Shown here: piece by piece, positions 17,420 through 26,782 of the stretch | Layout: each line of letters opens with the position of its first letter | Position numbering within the stretch: the first letter of the stretch is position 1 | Assembly: GCA_903844815.1 (NCBI GenBank) | Contig: CAIMVD010000404.1 | Coordinates: 1 to 36,169 of the forward strand | DNA: 36,169 nt | Direction of reading: 5' to 3' | Source: an uncultured Bacteroidota bacterium | GTDB lineage: Bacteria > Bacteroidota > Bacteroidia > Bacteroidales > VadinHA17 | Translations under genes and position numbers: made by a program | Notes under the pieces: generated by a model | Databases searched by the model: none | The model's input: only the letters and a program-made list of their open reading frames with translations | Told to the model about the DNA's origin: nothing

Positions 17420-19477
17420 TCATTTTTCTATTCTCAGTCTTGCATCCACTACAGTGATACTTTCCATACTGCCAATCAGCGGATTTAGATCCAACTCCTT
17501 TATTTCAGTTGCATTCCTTAGAAGACTGGAAAGCCTTACAATAATCTCCGCAAAGATCTTTTCGTTTATGCCCTGCTTTCCGCGAGTACCTCGAATTATT
17601 TTGTAACTCTTCAGACTTCTGATCATCGATTCTGCCTCACTGAATGTCAGTGGTGCAAGCCCTGAAGAGACATCACCCAGAACCTCAACAAAAATACCAC
17701 CCAGACCGCACAGTATTATATGCCCGAAACGCGGTTCATATTTGGCTCCTATAAAAAGTTCAATACCCGAGAGCATCTGCTGTACCAAAACTCCGGTAAC
17801 ATCATTTATGCTCATCATCCTGCAGAATTCAGCTGTAAGATGCCTCTCCGATTTAATATTGAGGGTAACTCCGCCCACATCCGATTTATGTACCGGCCCG
17901 ACAACCTTCAGAGCGACCGGATAACCGGTTTGCCTGGCGGCAGAGAGAAGCTCCGTACTGTCATATACAACGATTTCCTTCACAACAGGAATTTTAGCAG
18001 CATTGAGCAGCTTCTGTATTCCTCCGGGGTCGAGATATCCATTAGGTGAGTCATCGATGATCTTCCTGATGGCATTAACATCAATGTTATCGAGGAAAAT
18101 CTCATCATCGGCAGGAAAAGGGGTTTCCGATATCTTCGTAAGGGCTTTCCCAAGCACAACCTCATCGGGAAAATTAACATGGCCTTTGTTAAGAAAATAG
18201 CCCAGCTCTTCGGACGAACTTGAAACCGATGGTAAAATGGGATAGAGTGGTTTAAAACAGCTTTTTATTTTTTTGTGGAGCAGATCATATATTTCAGTTA
18301 TATCGGACAACCCGTTATTTCCGAAAATCACAATCATCCCGTCTATTTCTGCTATCTGCTTATCGACATATTCTATTACCTGTTCGAGCTGTTCTGTGGT
18401 GGCAGTCGCAATGAGGTCAATCGGATTATCGGCAGATGCACCGGGATTCATCATTGCAAGCAGTTTATCGTGGTGCAATCCGGTTATTTTAGGAATGTTC
18501 AATCCTCCTGCCGAAAGGGCATCGGTAAGCATTACTGCGGGGCCTCCGGCATGTGTTATTATTGCAATATTGCTTCCTTTAAGATTCTTATGAAAGAATA
18601 CCGATGCGACGGTTGTAAGCTCATCGCGGCTCGAGCATCTCACTATTCCCGCCTTGCGGAATAAAGCCTCCACTGCAGAATCTGATGAAGCCATGGCTCC
18701 CGTATGCGATGAGGCTGCCCTGCTTCCCGCCTCTGTTGTGCCGGCTTTTATGGCAGCTATCCTGCAACCTTTTCTAATAAGGGAAGATGCGTGATGCAGG
18801 AGTTTATCAGGATTGTGTATATTTTCGACGTATATAAGCTTTATTGGAGAGCTCGTTTCGCTGCGGTAGGTATTGTCCCAATATTCAAGCACCTCTTCAA
18901 CTCCTATCTGGGCACTGTTTCCAACAGAATACACGCTCGCGAAGTTAAGTCCCTTCTGCATTGCCGACTCAAAGATAAAAACAGCGGTGGCCCCTGAGCC
19001 GGATACAAAATCACAGCCTTTGCTGTTTAGTTTTGGAACGGGTGAAGTAAATACTCCATGGTACGACTGCGTTATAACTCCAATACAATTCGGACCAATC
19101 ATACAGGCGCCTGCTTCGCTCACCATATCGGCTATTTCCTTTTCAAGCCTTCTTCCCTCTTCTCCGGCTTCGCTGAAACCTGCAGAGACAATAATGAAGG
19201 CTTTCGTATTCTTCTTCTTCACAAGGATCTCAACAACCCTGAGGCACGAACCTGCCTGAATAGCCAGGATAGCCATATCAACTGATGGAAGATCTTCGAT
19301 ATCCCTGAAACACTTTACCCCCTGAACCAGGTCCTGCTTCGGGTTAACAGCATATAACTTCCCGCAGAATTTCCCGTCAATAATATTCTTCAGGACCTTG
19401 CCTCCCGGTTTAAACAAGTCATCGGATCCGCCAACAACAACTATGCTGGCGGGATTGATTAGTTTATCATTTATCAT
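17420..19477 (-). CDS. Acyl-CoA synthetase (ADP-forming), fused alpha-beta
   Basis: This enzyme converts acyl-CoA + ADP + phosphate to the free acid + CoA + ATP, conserving energy at the end of amino acid fermentation. The single chain has the CoA-binding Rossmann domain (ASIVVVGGSDDLFKPGGKVL), a succinyl-CoA-ligase-like middle part with SSHTGAMASSDSAVEALFRK, and a C-terminal ATP-grasp domain (PVALKVVGPVHKSDVGGV, then ELDLNPL). The start chosen is the ATG at 19477 (685 residues); a GTG 63 bp further upstream would add a segment with no family resemblance. It is the first gene of the eight-gene operon. Substrate range (acetyl, branched, aryl) cannot be read. Confidence 0.9.
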   Translation of the reverse strand: MINDKLINPASIVVVGGSDDLFKPGGKVLKNIIDGKFCGKLYAVNPKQDLVQGVKCFRDIEDLPSVDMAILAIQAGSCLRVVEILVKKKNTKAFIIVSAGFSEAGEEGRRLEKEIADMVSEAGACMIGPNCIGVITQSYHGVFTSPVPKLNSKGCDFVSGSGATAVFIFESAMQKGLNFASVYSVGNSAQIGVEEVLEYWDNTYRSETSSPIKLIYVENIHNPDKLLHHASSLIRKGCRIAAIKAGTTEAGSRAASSHTGAMASSDSAVEALFRKAGIVRCSSRDELTTVASVFFHKNLKGSNIAIITHAGGPAVMLTDALSAGGLNIPKITGLHHDKLLAMMNPGASADNPIDLIATATTEQLEQVIEYVDKQIAEIDGMIVIFGNNGLSDITEIYDLLHKKIKSCFKPLYPILPSVSSSSEELGYFLNKGHVNFPDEVVLGKALTKISETPFPADDEIFLDNIDVNAIRKIIDDSPNGYLDPGGIQKLLNAAKIPVVKEIVVYDSTELLSAARQTGYPVALKVVGPVHKSDVGGVTLNIKSERHLTAEFCRMMSINDVTGVLVQQMLSGIELFIGAKYEPRFGHIILCGLGGIFVEVLGDVSSGLAPLTFSEAESMIRSLKSYKIIRGTRGKQGINEKIFAEIIVRLSSLLRNATEIKELDLNPLIGSMESITVVDARLRIEK

Positions 19478-19916
19478 GAAATAATCTGATAGAGTATTTA
19501 TGGTTTTTAAATTGAAGACCACCAACCAGGAATAAAACACACCCCCGCACGCCTGCTGAAGAGGCTGGATCTTCAGGGTGCAACAAATTGCAATATGGTG
19601 ATATAGAATTATTTAATGTCAATTAACAGCCGTTTTTTATAGGAGCAAGATAAGAAAAATAAAGTGTACAAATCCTAACAACTGTCATGTTATTCCTTAC
19701 ATGCGGATATCTGGTGATTAAATATATTTATCTGTGAACCAACTCAATTATTGTCCTTCATTCAGAGAATTATAATGAAGTTTGTATATTAAAATTCCCC
19801 TATCTTTACAACAATAATTAAAAGAATCATGTGCGTGGTTCAATATTACTCTATTAATTATTTAGTTTCTCTTACCGGGAAGCTGACTGCATCAAATTTT
19901 TAAATGAGGATGAGCT
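19478..19916. other. Divergent intergenic region, 439 bp
   Basis: The region separates the minus-strand fermentation operon from the LytTR regulator gene. It holds an inverted repeat at 19556-19576 (CTGAAGA, 7-base spacer, TCTTCAG), which lies about 80 bp upstream of the synthetase start and could be an operator or leader hairpin, and a candidate promoter for the regulator. I see no open frame with coding character and no RNA gene in it. Confidence 0.5.
19781..19808 (+). promoter_or_regulatory. Candidate Bacteroidota promoter for LytTR regulator
   Basis: TTTG at 19781-19784 and TATCTTTA at 19801-19808 match the -33 TTTG and -7 TAnnTTTG pair, with only the final G replaced by A, at a 16-bp spacing. 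The predicted start of transcription would leave a leader of roughly 100 bases before the ATG at 19917. Confidence 0.5.
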
Positions 19917-20654
19917 ATGATAAAGGCTGTAATAATCGAGGATGAAATGATCAGTACGGAGGTACTGAAGAAACAACTAAGCGTATATTGTCCCGAAGTA
20001 AAATTAATAGCTGAGTACAGCAGTGGGAATGAAGCCCTGGCAAATCTGGCAAAATTAAATTTTGATCTGCTGTTTCTCGACATTGAACTAGGTGATATGA
20101 CTGCGTTTGATCTACTGGGAGCACTTCCCGAAGATGAGTATAGAATCATTTTCACCACAACTTTCAAGGAATTCGCTCTCAATGCAATAAAGGTTAATGC
20201 AATAGATTACCTGGTAAAGCCCATCGATGGAAAAGAGCTGCGCATTGCTGTAAACAAAGCGATGGAAAAAATTATTGGCACCAATATCCGGCAGAGGTTG
20301 ATTAAAAGTTATCATGAGATTACCAATGAAAGAATGATGGTCTTTAACGGGAATTATTGGTTCATTGATTATAAAGACATTTTACTGCTAAAATCGGATG
20401 GAGGCTACACACAAATCCACTATTTAGACACTTTGGGAAATGTACTCACTCACCTTGAGAGTAAATTACTCAAACATTTCGAAGAAAACTTGAAACAACA
20501 CGGGTTCATACGTATACATAAATCTTATATGGTTAACCGCAGTTTTATAACGGGTATAATTACAAAGCCTGCCCAGGTGGTGTTATCCAATGGTTTTCAA
20601 TATGATATTTCCAGAGATCGTAAGAGTCAGGTCCTTAAGGAACTCTCCGAGTAG
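19917..20654 (+). CDS. LytTR-family response regulator
   Basis: A 245-residue two-component regulator. The receiver domain (about 1-120) has the acidic pair E8/D9, phosphoacceptor D55 in LLFLDIELGD and K101 in DYLVKPIDG. The LytTR DNA-binding domain occupies about 140-243 and includes LKSDGGYTQIHY and the conserved RIHKSYMVNRSFI. In Bacteroidota such regulators usually pair with a membrane histidine kinase of the LytS/YehU type; none is adjacent. The neighbouring gene is a soluble PAS-rich hybrid kinase that points toward this gene and is not cotranscribed with it, so partnership is uncertain. Confidence 0.93.
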   Translation: MIKAVIIEDEMISTEVLKKQLSVYCPEVKLIAEYSSGNEALANLAKLNFDLLFLDIELGDMTAFDLLGALPEDEYRIIFTTTFKEFALNAIKVNAIDYLVKPIDGKELRIAVNKAMEKIIGTNIRQRLIKSYHEITNERMMVFNGNYWFIDYKDILLLKSDGGYTQIHYLDTLGNVLTHLESKLLKHFEENLKQHGFIRIHKSYMVNRSFITGIITKPAQVVLSNGFQYDISRDRKSQVLKELSE

Positions 20655-20802
20655 CCAGTAAAATTCCCTCGGGGTAATCTCTTTCCCACCGGCAATAACC
20701 TGATAGTTTATTGCTGCGTCGACAGCAAAGAACACAGAATTATCTTCTTCAAAGGTGCGGATCAACGATGGCAATGCGTGCCATGCTCTTCAATAAAAAT
20801 AT
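20655..20802 (-). other. Convergent gap with possible gene remnant
   Basis: The minus strand is open from about 20789 downward and reads with protein-like character (SVFFAVDAAINYQVIAGG, then KEITPREFYWLLGEF) before running into the 3' end of the LytTR gene. Only about 45 codons lie outside that gene, there is a TGA just upstream, and no start with support. It may be the tail of a decayed gene or chance. I do not recognise the sequence. Confidence 0.2.
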
Positions 20803-23800
20803 TTAAGTTATTTGATGCAATTCCTCTTGCAACTGTTCACAAAACTTCGGGTAACTATCGCGGAAAATATTTATAAATGGTAACAGCTTCTCTGAGTTTT
20901 CTTCAGTCCCCGATAAGGAATGGATTGTAATTATATTCGCTACCATCTTTTTGCATGCAAACAGTTCTATGCTCGGCTTAAGCTTATGAGCCGAGCGTCT
21001 GACGGTTTTAAGATCACCATTTCCGTATCCGTTAAGCAAGTCGTTATAGTATCCGGGAGCTATTTCAAGAAATTTGCCGATCATCAATTTAAGCTGCACA
21101 GGATCATCCCCGAATATTTCTTTCAGTTTTCCTATATTGCATAGTCCCGCTGAATTAGACTTGCTGATGGTCTGCCTTGGTTTTTTCTCAACAACTCCGG
21201 AATATTCAATTCCAAGAACTTTCAGGATCGAGGTGAAAAGAAGCTCAGGACTAAATGGCTTCCTAAGGTAATCATTCATCCCGGCCTCCCTTACTGCCTG
21301 TGCAAAATCATAACCTGAATTAGCAGATATTGCAATGATGGGAATGTTTAATCCCATCTCTTCACGGATAATCCTTGCAGTTGAAAAACCATCAAGAACA
21401 GGCATCTCAATATCCATCAGGATAAGATCGTATTTTTGATGCTGCAATAACTCAATGGCCTGATTCCCGTTTTCAGAAATATTGCCCGAAACCTTCCATC
21501 GGGAAAAAACAGATTGTACAAAACTCTGACTAAAGATATCATCTTCGACCAGAAGGATGCGCTTATTGGAAAGAAAATCAGAATTGACAACCTTTTTAAT
21601 CTGGGAATCCAGAGAAGATTTTATGCCGGGGAACCCGGAATTAAGGGAAAAAGCGAAGGTACTTCCTGAACCCTGACTACTTGTTACAGTAATAACGCCA
21701 CCATTTCTCCGGACAAATTCCTTGCAGAGCTTAAGCCCTATGCCCGAGCCCTTTTCGTTACAGGTACCATATGTGGAAAAAAAAGTTTCAGGTTTGAAGA
21801 TCTTATCTGCCATCTCCGGCTCCAAGCCTACCCCGTCATCTTTTACCTCAACAAGAATCTGTTTCTCGCTTCTGCAGGCACTTATTGAAATATTTCCTCC
21901 CGGCCGGGTGAACTTGACAGCATTTGCGAGAAGATTTCTTAATACAACATCTATAGATATTTTATCGGCATATGCATGGAGTGTTTCCTCAATATCCAGG
22001 CTTATTTTTATTGATTTCTGCCCTGCCGACTGCCTCACTAGCTCAGCATTATCGATTATAAGGTCATTTAGCAAAAACGTTTCCGGATTTAGTTCAATCG
22101 TGTTTGTCTTGCAGCGCGACCAGTTTAAAAGGTTTTCCAACAGGTTCAAAGTTGCTGATGCAATTTTTTTCAGCAACACAAGAAATTCATCTTTCCTTAT
22201 CTCTTCAAGATCTTCTTCATCGGTAAATAAATTTAGTACCTGAATAAAATTACTTACGGGGCCCCGAAGATCATGAGCAATAATTGAGAATAATTTGTCC
22301 TTTTCAGCATTCAGCTTAAGCAGATCTTCATTTATAAGCCTTATTTCTTCATCAGCGCGTTTAATATCAGTTATTTCATAGTTGGTCCCTATTAAACTTA
22401 TCGCCTTTCCTGTCGAATCACGTTTTACGCGGCCCACTGAGAGAAAATGAAGGATTTCACCATCTTCACGAACAATCCGGTAAGGACAATTAAACTCCTT
22501 TTCATTTAATAACGCATTTTGAAACAATTCGAGACATTTCTGACGGTCTTCAGAATGAATACTTGATCGCCAAACCTCGTAATAATCCCTTTCTGAATTC
22601 TTTTTGATCCCTAAAAAGACTAACATATTGTCATCCAGAATCATTTTGTTATTGACAACATCCATTTCCCAAATTCCTATTTTACCGTTTTCAAGAGCAA
22701 TTGAAAGCCGTTCTGTCAATTTCTGCAGTTTGTTTTCCGCCGCTTTTCTCTTAGAAATGCTCATGAGACTACCAATGATGGAGACCGGTTTATTATTTGC
22801 ATCCTTCGAGATATGAGCCACATCAAAAACCCAAATATATTTCCCGTTTTTGCACCTGATCCGGTATTCTGACTGAAAAAGGCCATCCATGTCATCAATG
22901 GCTCTCCTAAATTCCTGGTTAACATTTTCAATGTCTTCCGGATGAACCAGCGATGTGACTTCCTTAAAAGAGAATTGTGTAAATTCATCAACTGTATAGT
23001 CAAGGATTGAAGTAATTGCCTGGCTCACATAATCATAATTATCAGAAGAAAATTCGCGTTTGTAAAGTAATACAGGACTGTACTGAAGTGCCTCCCTGAA
23101 CCTCTTCTCGCTGTCGAGCAAGGCCTTTTCAAAAATTTTCCTTTGAGTGACATCAATCAGTGTACCGGTGCCACCTTTAAATATTCCATCTTCAAAAATA
23201 CCTGTTGTTGATGTACGTATATAATGAATTTCCCCGGATTTGGTTCTTACCCTGTGTTCGTTGCTGATGGAACTTCTATTATTAAATTCCTCAAGCTTTA
23301 TCCGGAATGGTACTTCGTCATAAATTAAAAAATTGCTTACAGGTATGCCAATAATTTCATCGGGAGAATATCCGCTTATCTTCTCAATCATCGGTGTTAT
23401 ATATGTGATGACGCCTTTAGAGTCGAATTCATAGACGGCGTCACTGATGATTTCAACCAGATTCTGATATTTCCTTTCACTATTCCTTAATTCGTCCTGA
23501 ATCTGTCTCTTTCCTGAAATATCAATATTAACTCCTTTCAAAGCAATAAGAGTATCTTCCTTAAAAACCGGCACAACGTAATATTCTAACCATTTGATCG
23601 TTCCATCAGGCAACAGTAGCCGAAACTCGAAGCATTGGACTGTTCTGTTCCTTTTTATCTCTTCAAGCTTTTCCTCTAATAAATGAAGATCATCAGGATG
23701 TACAAAACCAAGAAAATCATTATAGCTGATCTTGACCTTATTTTCAGGCAAACCAAGGATCTTAAACTGATTTCTTGAAAATACCAGCTCTCCTGTCAAA

Positions 23801-24714
23801 AAGTTTAACTCCCAGCTTCCCATTTTGGATATCTCCTGAGCATAATTTAATTCCTCTTCACTTTGTTTAATAGCAGCTTCCACCATCTTACGTGAAGTGA
23901 TGTTTATTATACTCCCGGTGATCGAGACAGGTTTATTATAAGAATCAGTTGAAATATGAGCCATGTCAAAAACCCATATATACTCCCCGTTTTTGCACTT
24001 CATTCGATATTCAGACTGGAACTGGCCGTTATTTACATCAATGGCTTCCTGAAATGCTTTCGATAAAGAAAAGAGATCCTCCGGATGAACATACTCCAGA
24101 ACTTCATCAAATGAGAAATGTGTGAATTCATCCGGTCCAAATCCAAGAATATCATATACGACGGGACTTACATATTCATACTTATCTGAAACATAAGAAC
24201 GTTTATAAAATAAAACAGGACTATACTTCAATAATTTTCTGAATTTATTCTCACTTTCAAGAAGTGCCTCTTCAGCCTCCTTCCTGTCAGTAATGTCCTT
24301 TAAAGATCCTATCATTCTCACAGGCTTTCCTTCTTCATTGTACTTCATCTTAATTGATGACCTCAGCCACCGCCTTTTCCCAGAATTATGAAAAAACCTG
24401 TACTCCTCAAAACCTTCTCTGTTTTCCTTAAGAAGACCTTCCCTTTTTGCCATTATCCGATCCTTATCGTCCGGGTGAATTCGCGAATACCAGTACTCAA
24501 TCGGGTCGGGAATTGCCGGATCTCCCTTTGTATAACCGGTTATATCAGACCACCGTTCGTTTACGAAAACTATGTTTGTTATGAGATTCCAGTCCCAGAT
24601 GCCCTCTTTTGTGGCTTCATGAGCAAGTCTGTACCTCTCTTCTGTTGTCCGAAGTTCATCGATTGCCTCCTTGCTGAGGTACTCTGATTCGGAGTAGTAA
24701 GTTGTACTTTCCAT
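20803..24714 (-). CDS. Hybrid histidine kinase with six PAS domains, REC and HPt
   Basis: A 1303-residue soluble phosphorelay protein. Six PAS/PAC modules fill about 24-147, 153-278, 285-403, 412-529, 534-658 and 665-790. The kinase core follows: H814 in IIAHDLRGP, N-box with N927 and N931, DDGVGLEPEMADKIF and GSGIGLKLCKEF. A receiver domain at about 1050-1170 has E1057/D1058/D1059, D1101 and K1152, and an HPt domain at about 1190-1300 has H1243 in SAHKLKPS. No transmembrane segment or signal peptide is seen, so it senses an intracellular cue. All phosphorelay residues are present. An AGGAGG lies 5 bases before the ATG, a strong ribosome site for this genome. PAS2 and PAS5 are close copies. 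The output regulator is not evident. Confidence 0.93.
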   Translation of the reverse strand: MESTTYYSESEYLSKEAIDELRTTEERYRLAHEATKEGIWDWNLITNIVFVNERWSDITGYTKGDPAIPDPIEYWYSRIHPDDKDRIMAKREGLLKENREGFEEYRFFHNSGKRRWLRSSIKMKYNEEGKPVRMIGSLKDITDRKEAEEALLESENKFRKLLKYSPVLFYKRSYVSDKYEYVSPVVYDILGFGPDEFTHFSFDEVLEYVHPEDLFSLSKAFQEAIDVNNGQFQSEYRMKCKNGEYIWVFDMAHISTDSYNKPVSITGSIINITSRKMVEAAIKQSEEELNYAQEISKMGSWELNFLTGELVFSRNQFKILGLPENKVKISYNDFLGFVHPDDLHLLEEKLEEIKRNRTVQCFEFRLLLPDGTIKWLEYYVVPVFKEDTLIALKGVNIDISGKRQIQDELRNSERKYQNLVEIISDAVYEFDSKGVITYITPMIEKISGYSPDEIIGIPVSNFLIYDEVPFRIKLEEFNNRSSISNEHRVRTKSGEIHYIRTSTTGIFEDGIFKGGTGTLIDVTQRKIFEKALLDSEKRFREALQYSPVLLYKREFSSDNYDYVSQAITSILDYTVDEFTQFSFKEVTSLVHPEDIENVNQEFRRAIDDMDGLFQSEYRIRCKNGKYIWVFDVAHISKDANNKPVSIIGSLMSISKRKAAENKLQKLTERLSIALENGKIGIWEMDVVNNKMILDDNMLVFLGIKKNSERDYYEVWRSSIHSEDRQKCLELFQNALLNEKEFNCPYRIVREDGEILHFLSVGRVKRDSTGKAISLIGTNYEITDIKRADEEIRLINEDLLKLNAEKDKLFSIIAHDLRGPVSNFIQVLNLFTDEEDLEEIRKDEFLVLLKKIASATLNLLENLLNWSRCKTNTIELNPETFLLNDLIIDNAELVRQSAGQKSIKISLDIEETLHAYADKISIDVVLRNLLANAVKFTRPGGNISISACRSEKQILVEVKDDGVGLEPEMADKIFKPETFFSTYGTCNEKGSGIGLKLCKEFVRRNGGVITVTSSQGSGSTFAFSLNSGFPGIKSSLDSQIKKVVNSDFLSNKRILLVEDDIFSQSFVQSVFSRWKVSGNISENGNQAIELLQHQKYDLILMDIEMPVLDGFSTARIIREEMGLNIPIIAISANSGYDFAQAVREAGMNDYLRKPFSPELLFTSILKVLGIEYSGVVEKKPRQTISKSNSAGLCNIGKLKEIFGDDPVQLKLMIGKFLEIAPGYYNDLLNGYGNGDLKTVRRSAHKLKPSIELFACKKMVANIITIHSLSGTEENSEKLLPFINIFRDSYPKFCEQLQEELHQIT

Positions 24715-24952
24715 ATTAGCCTCCTGAACTTTCTTATAATATTAATCTTTTTTGACTACCCTCTTATGCTAGAATCCTTAAACTACTTTTTTTGTGATCG
24801 CAAATTCCTGATTTGAGTCTCATTCCAACCTTATTTCCGGCAGTCAAACGTAAATATGTTTCTTAATTTAAACCACTTTATAAATATATTCCTAAATCAG
24901 GTTAATATAATTAGTATCACAGGTAAAAGTTTTTCAGATTATATTCAATTCC

Positions 24953-24988
24953 AAACCACCATTTTTTTAACTAAAGATGGTGGTTTTT
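24953..24988 (+). terminator. Intrinsic terminator-like hairpin upstream of the C69 gene
   Basis: AAACCACCAT pairs perfectly with ATGGTGGTTT, and the stem extends inward by a G-U and three A-T pairs to 14 bp around a 6-base loop, followed by TTTTT. It is oriented to stop plus-strand transcription although no plus-strand gene lies between it and the divergent kinase start. The candidate peptidase promoter is downstream of it, so it is probably not part of that gene's leader. Confidence 0.65.
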
Positions 24989-25083
24989 ATTCACCCCGAA
25001 ATAATATGAGTTGCAAATGCCAGAGATTAATTGGAAAACAACAAAAAATTCTACTAACTGGCAATAAAAATGACTTTAAAAAC

Positions 25084-25091
25084 TATTTTTG
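25084..25091 (+). promoter_or_regulatory. Candidate -7 element for the C69 peptidase gene
   Basis: TATTTTTG matches TAnnTTTG exactly, is followed by CGG, and lies 43 bp before the ATG at 25134. No TTTG is seen at the -33 position. Confidence 0.45.
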
Positions 25092-25133
25092 CGGTGATTC
25101 TTTTGAGACCCAAATGATTTTATACAACCTTAT

Positions 25134-26753
25134 ATGAAAAAATACAGTTTGATACAAAAGACTTTCCTTTTGTTACTCCTTCTCAGCTTTTCTGTTTCCT
25201 CCTTTTCCCAGTACAGCGACAATGATCCCGATGGTCCCGGCTATGCAGAGAACTGCACAACCATTATGGTTGGCAGGCTGGCTTCAACCGACGGGTCGGT
25301 AATGACTTCGCACAGCTGCGACGGCAAGTACAGAACCTGGCTCGACATTGTGCCTCATCACAAATATGAAACAGGAACCATGCACCCCGTTTACGAGGGA
25401 ATGATGGCTACGGAAGAGGCATGGGACATGACAGGAGTTATTAAGAAGGGTGAAATACCCGAAGTTGCTGAGACATTTTCCTTTCTTAATACAGCTTATC
25501 CCTGTCTAAACGAAAAACAGCTTGCAATAGGAGAAACAACAATATATGGCCGGCAGGAACTTATCAACCCCGATGGGATGTTCTACATCGAAGAACTTGA
25601 AAAGATAGCCCTCCAACGCTGCTCAACTGCCCGCCAGGCTATAGCTCTCATCGGCAAACTCGCTGAAAACTACGGGTATTGCGATCTGGCCGAATGTATT
25701 ACTATTGCTGACCCGAAAGAGGTATGGCAGCTTGAAATTGCCGGTTCGGGAAAAGGAAAACCTTCGGCTGTATGGTGTGCACAGAGAGTTCCTGATGACC
25801 ATGTCGGAATAGTAGCCAACATACCCAGAATATCTGTTATTGACTTCAATAATCATGATTATTTCATGTACAGCACCGACCTGCAAAATGTGGCCAAAAA
25901 ACTGGGGTATTGGGACGGAAAAGAACCTCTCAGGTTCTGGAAAGTCATAAACGGGAAAAAACCATTTGCTATCCGCGAATATTATGTATTGAGTACCCTC
26001 GCTCCTTCGTTGAATCTATCTTTCGATGCAGAGGAACTTCCTTTCTCCGTTAAGCCTGAAAGGAAACTTTCACCTGCGGATGTAATGAAGTATTTCACTG
26101 AAACCTATGAGAATACTCAGTGGGATATGACTAAGAACCTGCTGGTTACTGTTAAAGAGAAAGATGCCGACGGCAAAGAGATTGAAAAGAAAGTAAAGTC
26201 GCCTGTAGTAAGCAACTGGATGAATAATGACCTCAAGACCCTTATTAATGAATTAAAACCCGGAACCATCGATCGACAGAGAACTATTGCCATTTCGGGC
26301 TGCTCATATTCGCATGTTATACAGTGCCGGAGCTGGCTGCCAGATGAGGTTGGAGCAGTTGCATGGTTTTCATTTGACAACCCGGGACAAAGCCCCCGTA
26401 TTCCGATTTTCTCAGGTGCGCTTAGCCTTCCTGCCTCTTTTGCCATTTGCGGGCAACAGCGTTACAGAACCGATGCGGCAATATGGTCATTCCGTGAGGC
26501 TAACAGGCTTTCTTCCGTAATCTGGTCAAAAGGCCGTTTACTCATAGAACCAGCTGTTAAAGAGTTCCAGGTTAAAGGATTCGAAGAGCTTCCCCTGGTG
26601 GAAAAGAAGGTCACCGAACTTGTCAGTGCAGGAAAGAATCAGGAAGCCAGAGAATACGTCACTTCTTATACAAATAATTTTGCGGCGGCAACAATGAGCA
26701 GATGGCAGGAGATAAAAACCTCACTCTGGGGTACGCTGGGAAGAGGATTTTAG
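25134..26753 (+). CDS. Secreted C69-family dipeptidase
   Basis: A 539-residue exported peptidase of the PepD-type C69 family (Ntn-hydrolase fold). Residues 1-26 are a signal peptide (a run of six leucines, cleavage near SSFSQ). The candidate nucleophile is C41 in ENCTTIMVGRLASTDGSVM; in this family the Cys is exposed by removal of the residues before it, so a short propeptide of about 15 residues is expected. TSHSCDGKYRTWLDIVPHH and AECITIADPKEVWQLEIAG are further family blocks. It would hydrolyse dipeptides in the periplasm and so feed the amino acid fermentation genes nearby. Transcribed alone; a palindromic repeat array follows. Confidence 0.92.
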   Translation: MKKYSLIQKTFLLLLLLSFSVSSFSQYSDNDPDGPGYAENCTTIMVGRLASTDGSVMTSHSCDGKYRTWLDIVPHHKYETGTMHPVYEGMMATEEAWDMTGVIKKGEIPEVAETFSFLNTAYPCLNEKQLAIGETTIYGRQELINPDGMFYIEELEKIALQRCSTARQAIALIGKLAENYGYCDLAECITIADPKEVWQLEIAGSGKGKPSAVWCAQRVPDDHVGIVANIPRISVIDFNNHDYFMYSTDLQNVAKKLGYWDGKEPLRFWKVINGKKPFAIREYYVLSTLAPSLNLSFDAEELPFSVKPERKLSPADVMKYFTETYENTQWDMTKNLLVTVKEKDADGKEIEKKVKSPVVSNWMNNDLKTLINELKPGTIDRQRTIAISGCSYSHVIQCRSWLPDEVGAVAWFSFDNPGQSPRIPIFSGALSLPASFAICGQQRYRTDAAIWSFREANRLSSVIWSKGRLLIEPAVKEFQVKGFEELPLVEKKVTELVSAGKNQEAREYVTSYTNNFAAATMSRWQEIKTSLWGTLGRGF

Positions 26754-26782
26754 CAATATAAGTCAGGGTTGAAGCTGTATAA

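Larger units (their letters stand above)
24715..25133. other. Divergent intergenic region, 419 bp
   Basis: The region lies between the hybrid kinase (minus) and the C69 peptidase (plus). It contains a strong plus-strand terminator-like hairpin (24953-24988) and a -7 element for the peptidase gene (25084-25091). A plus-strand open frame from 24856 reaches the peptidase start, but its composition is not protein-like and the hairpin falls inside it. The stretch from about 24760 to 24990 could encode a short untranslated RNA. Confidence 0.4.

Noticed and set aside
19478-19540. Extended GTG start of the acyl-CoA synthetase
   Set aside because: The added 21 residues precede the normal family N-terminus and look like translated leader sequence.
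24856-25137. 93-codon plus-strand open frame upstream of the C69 peptidase
   Set aside because: AT-rich intergenic composition, no recognisable motif, and it contains a strong terminator hairpin and a -7 promoter element.
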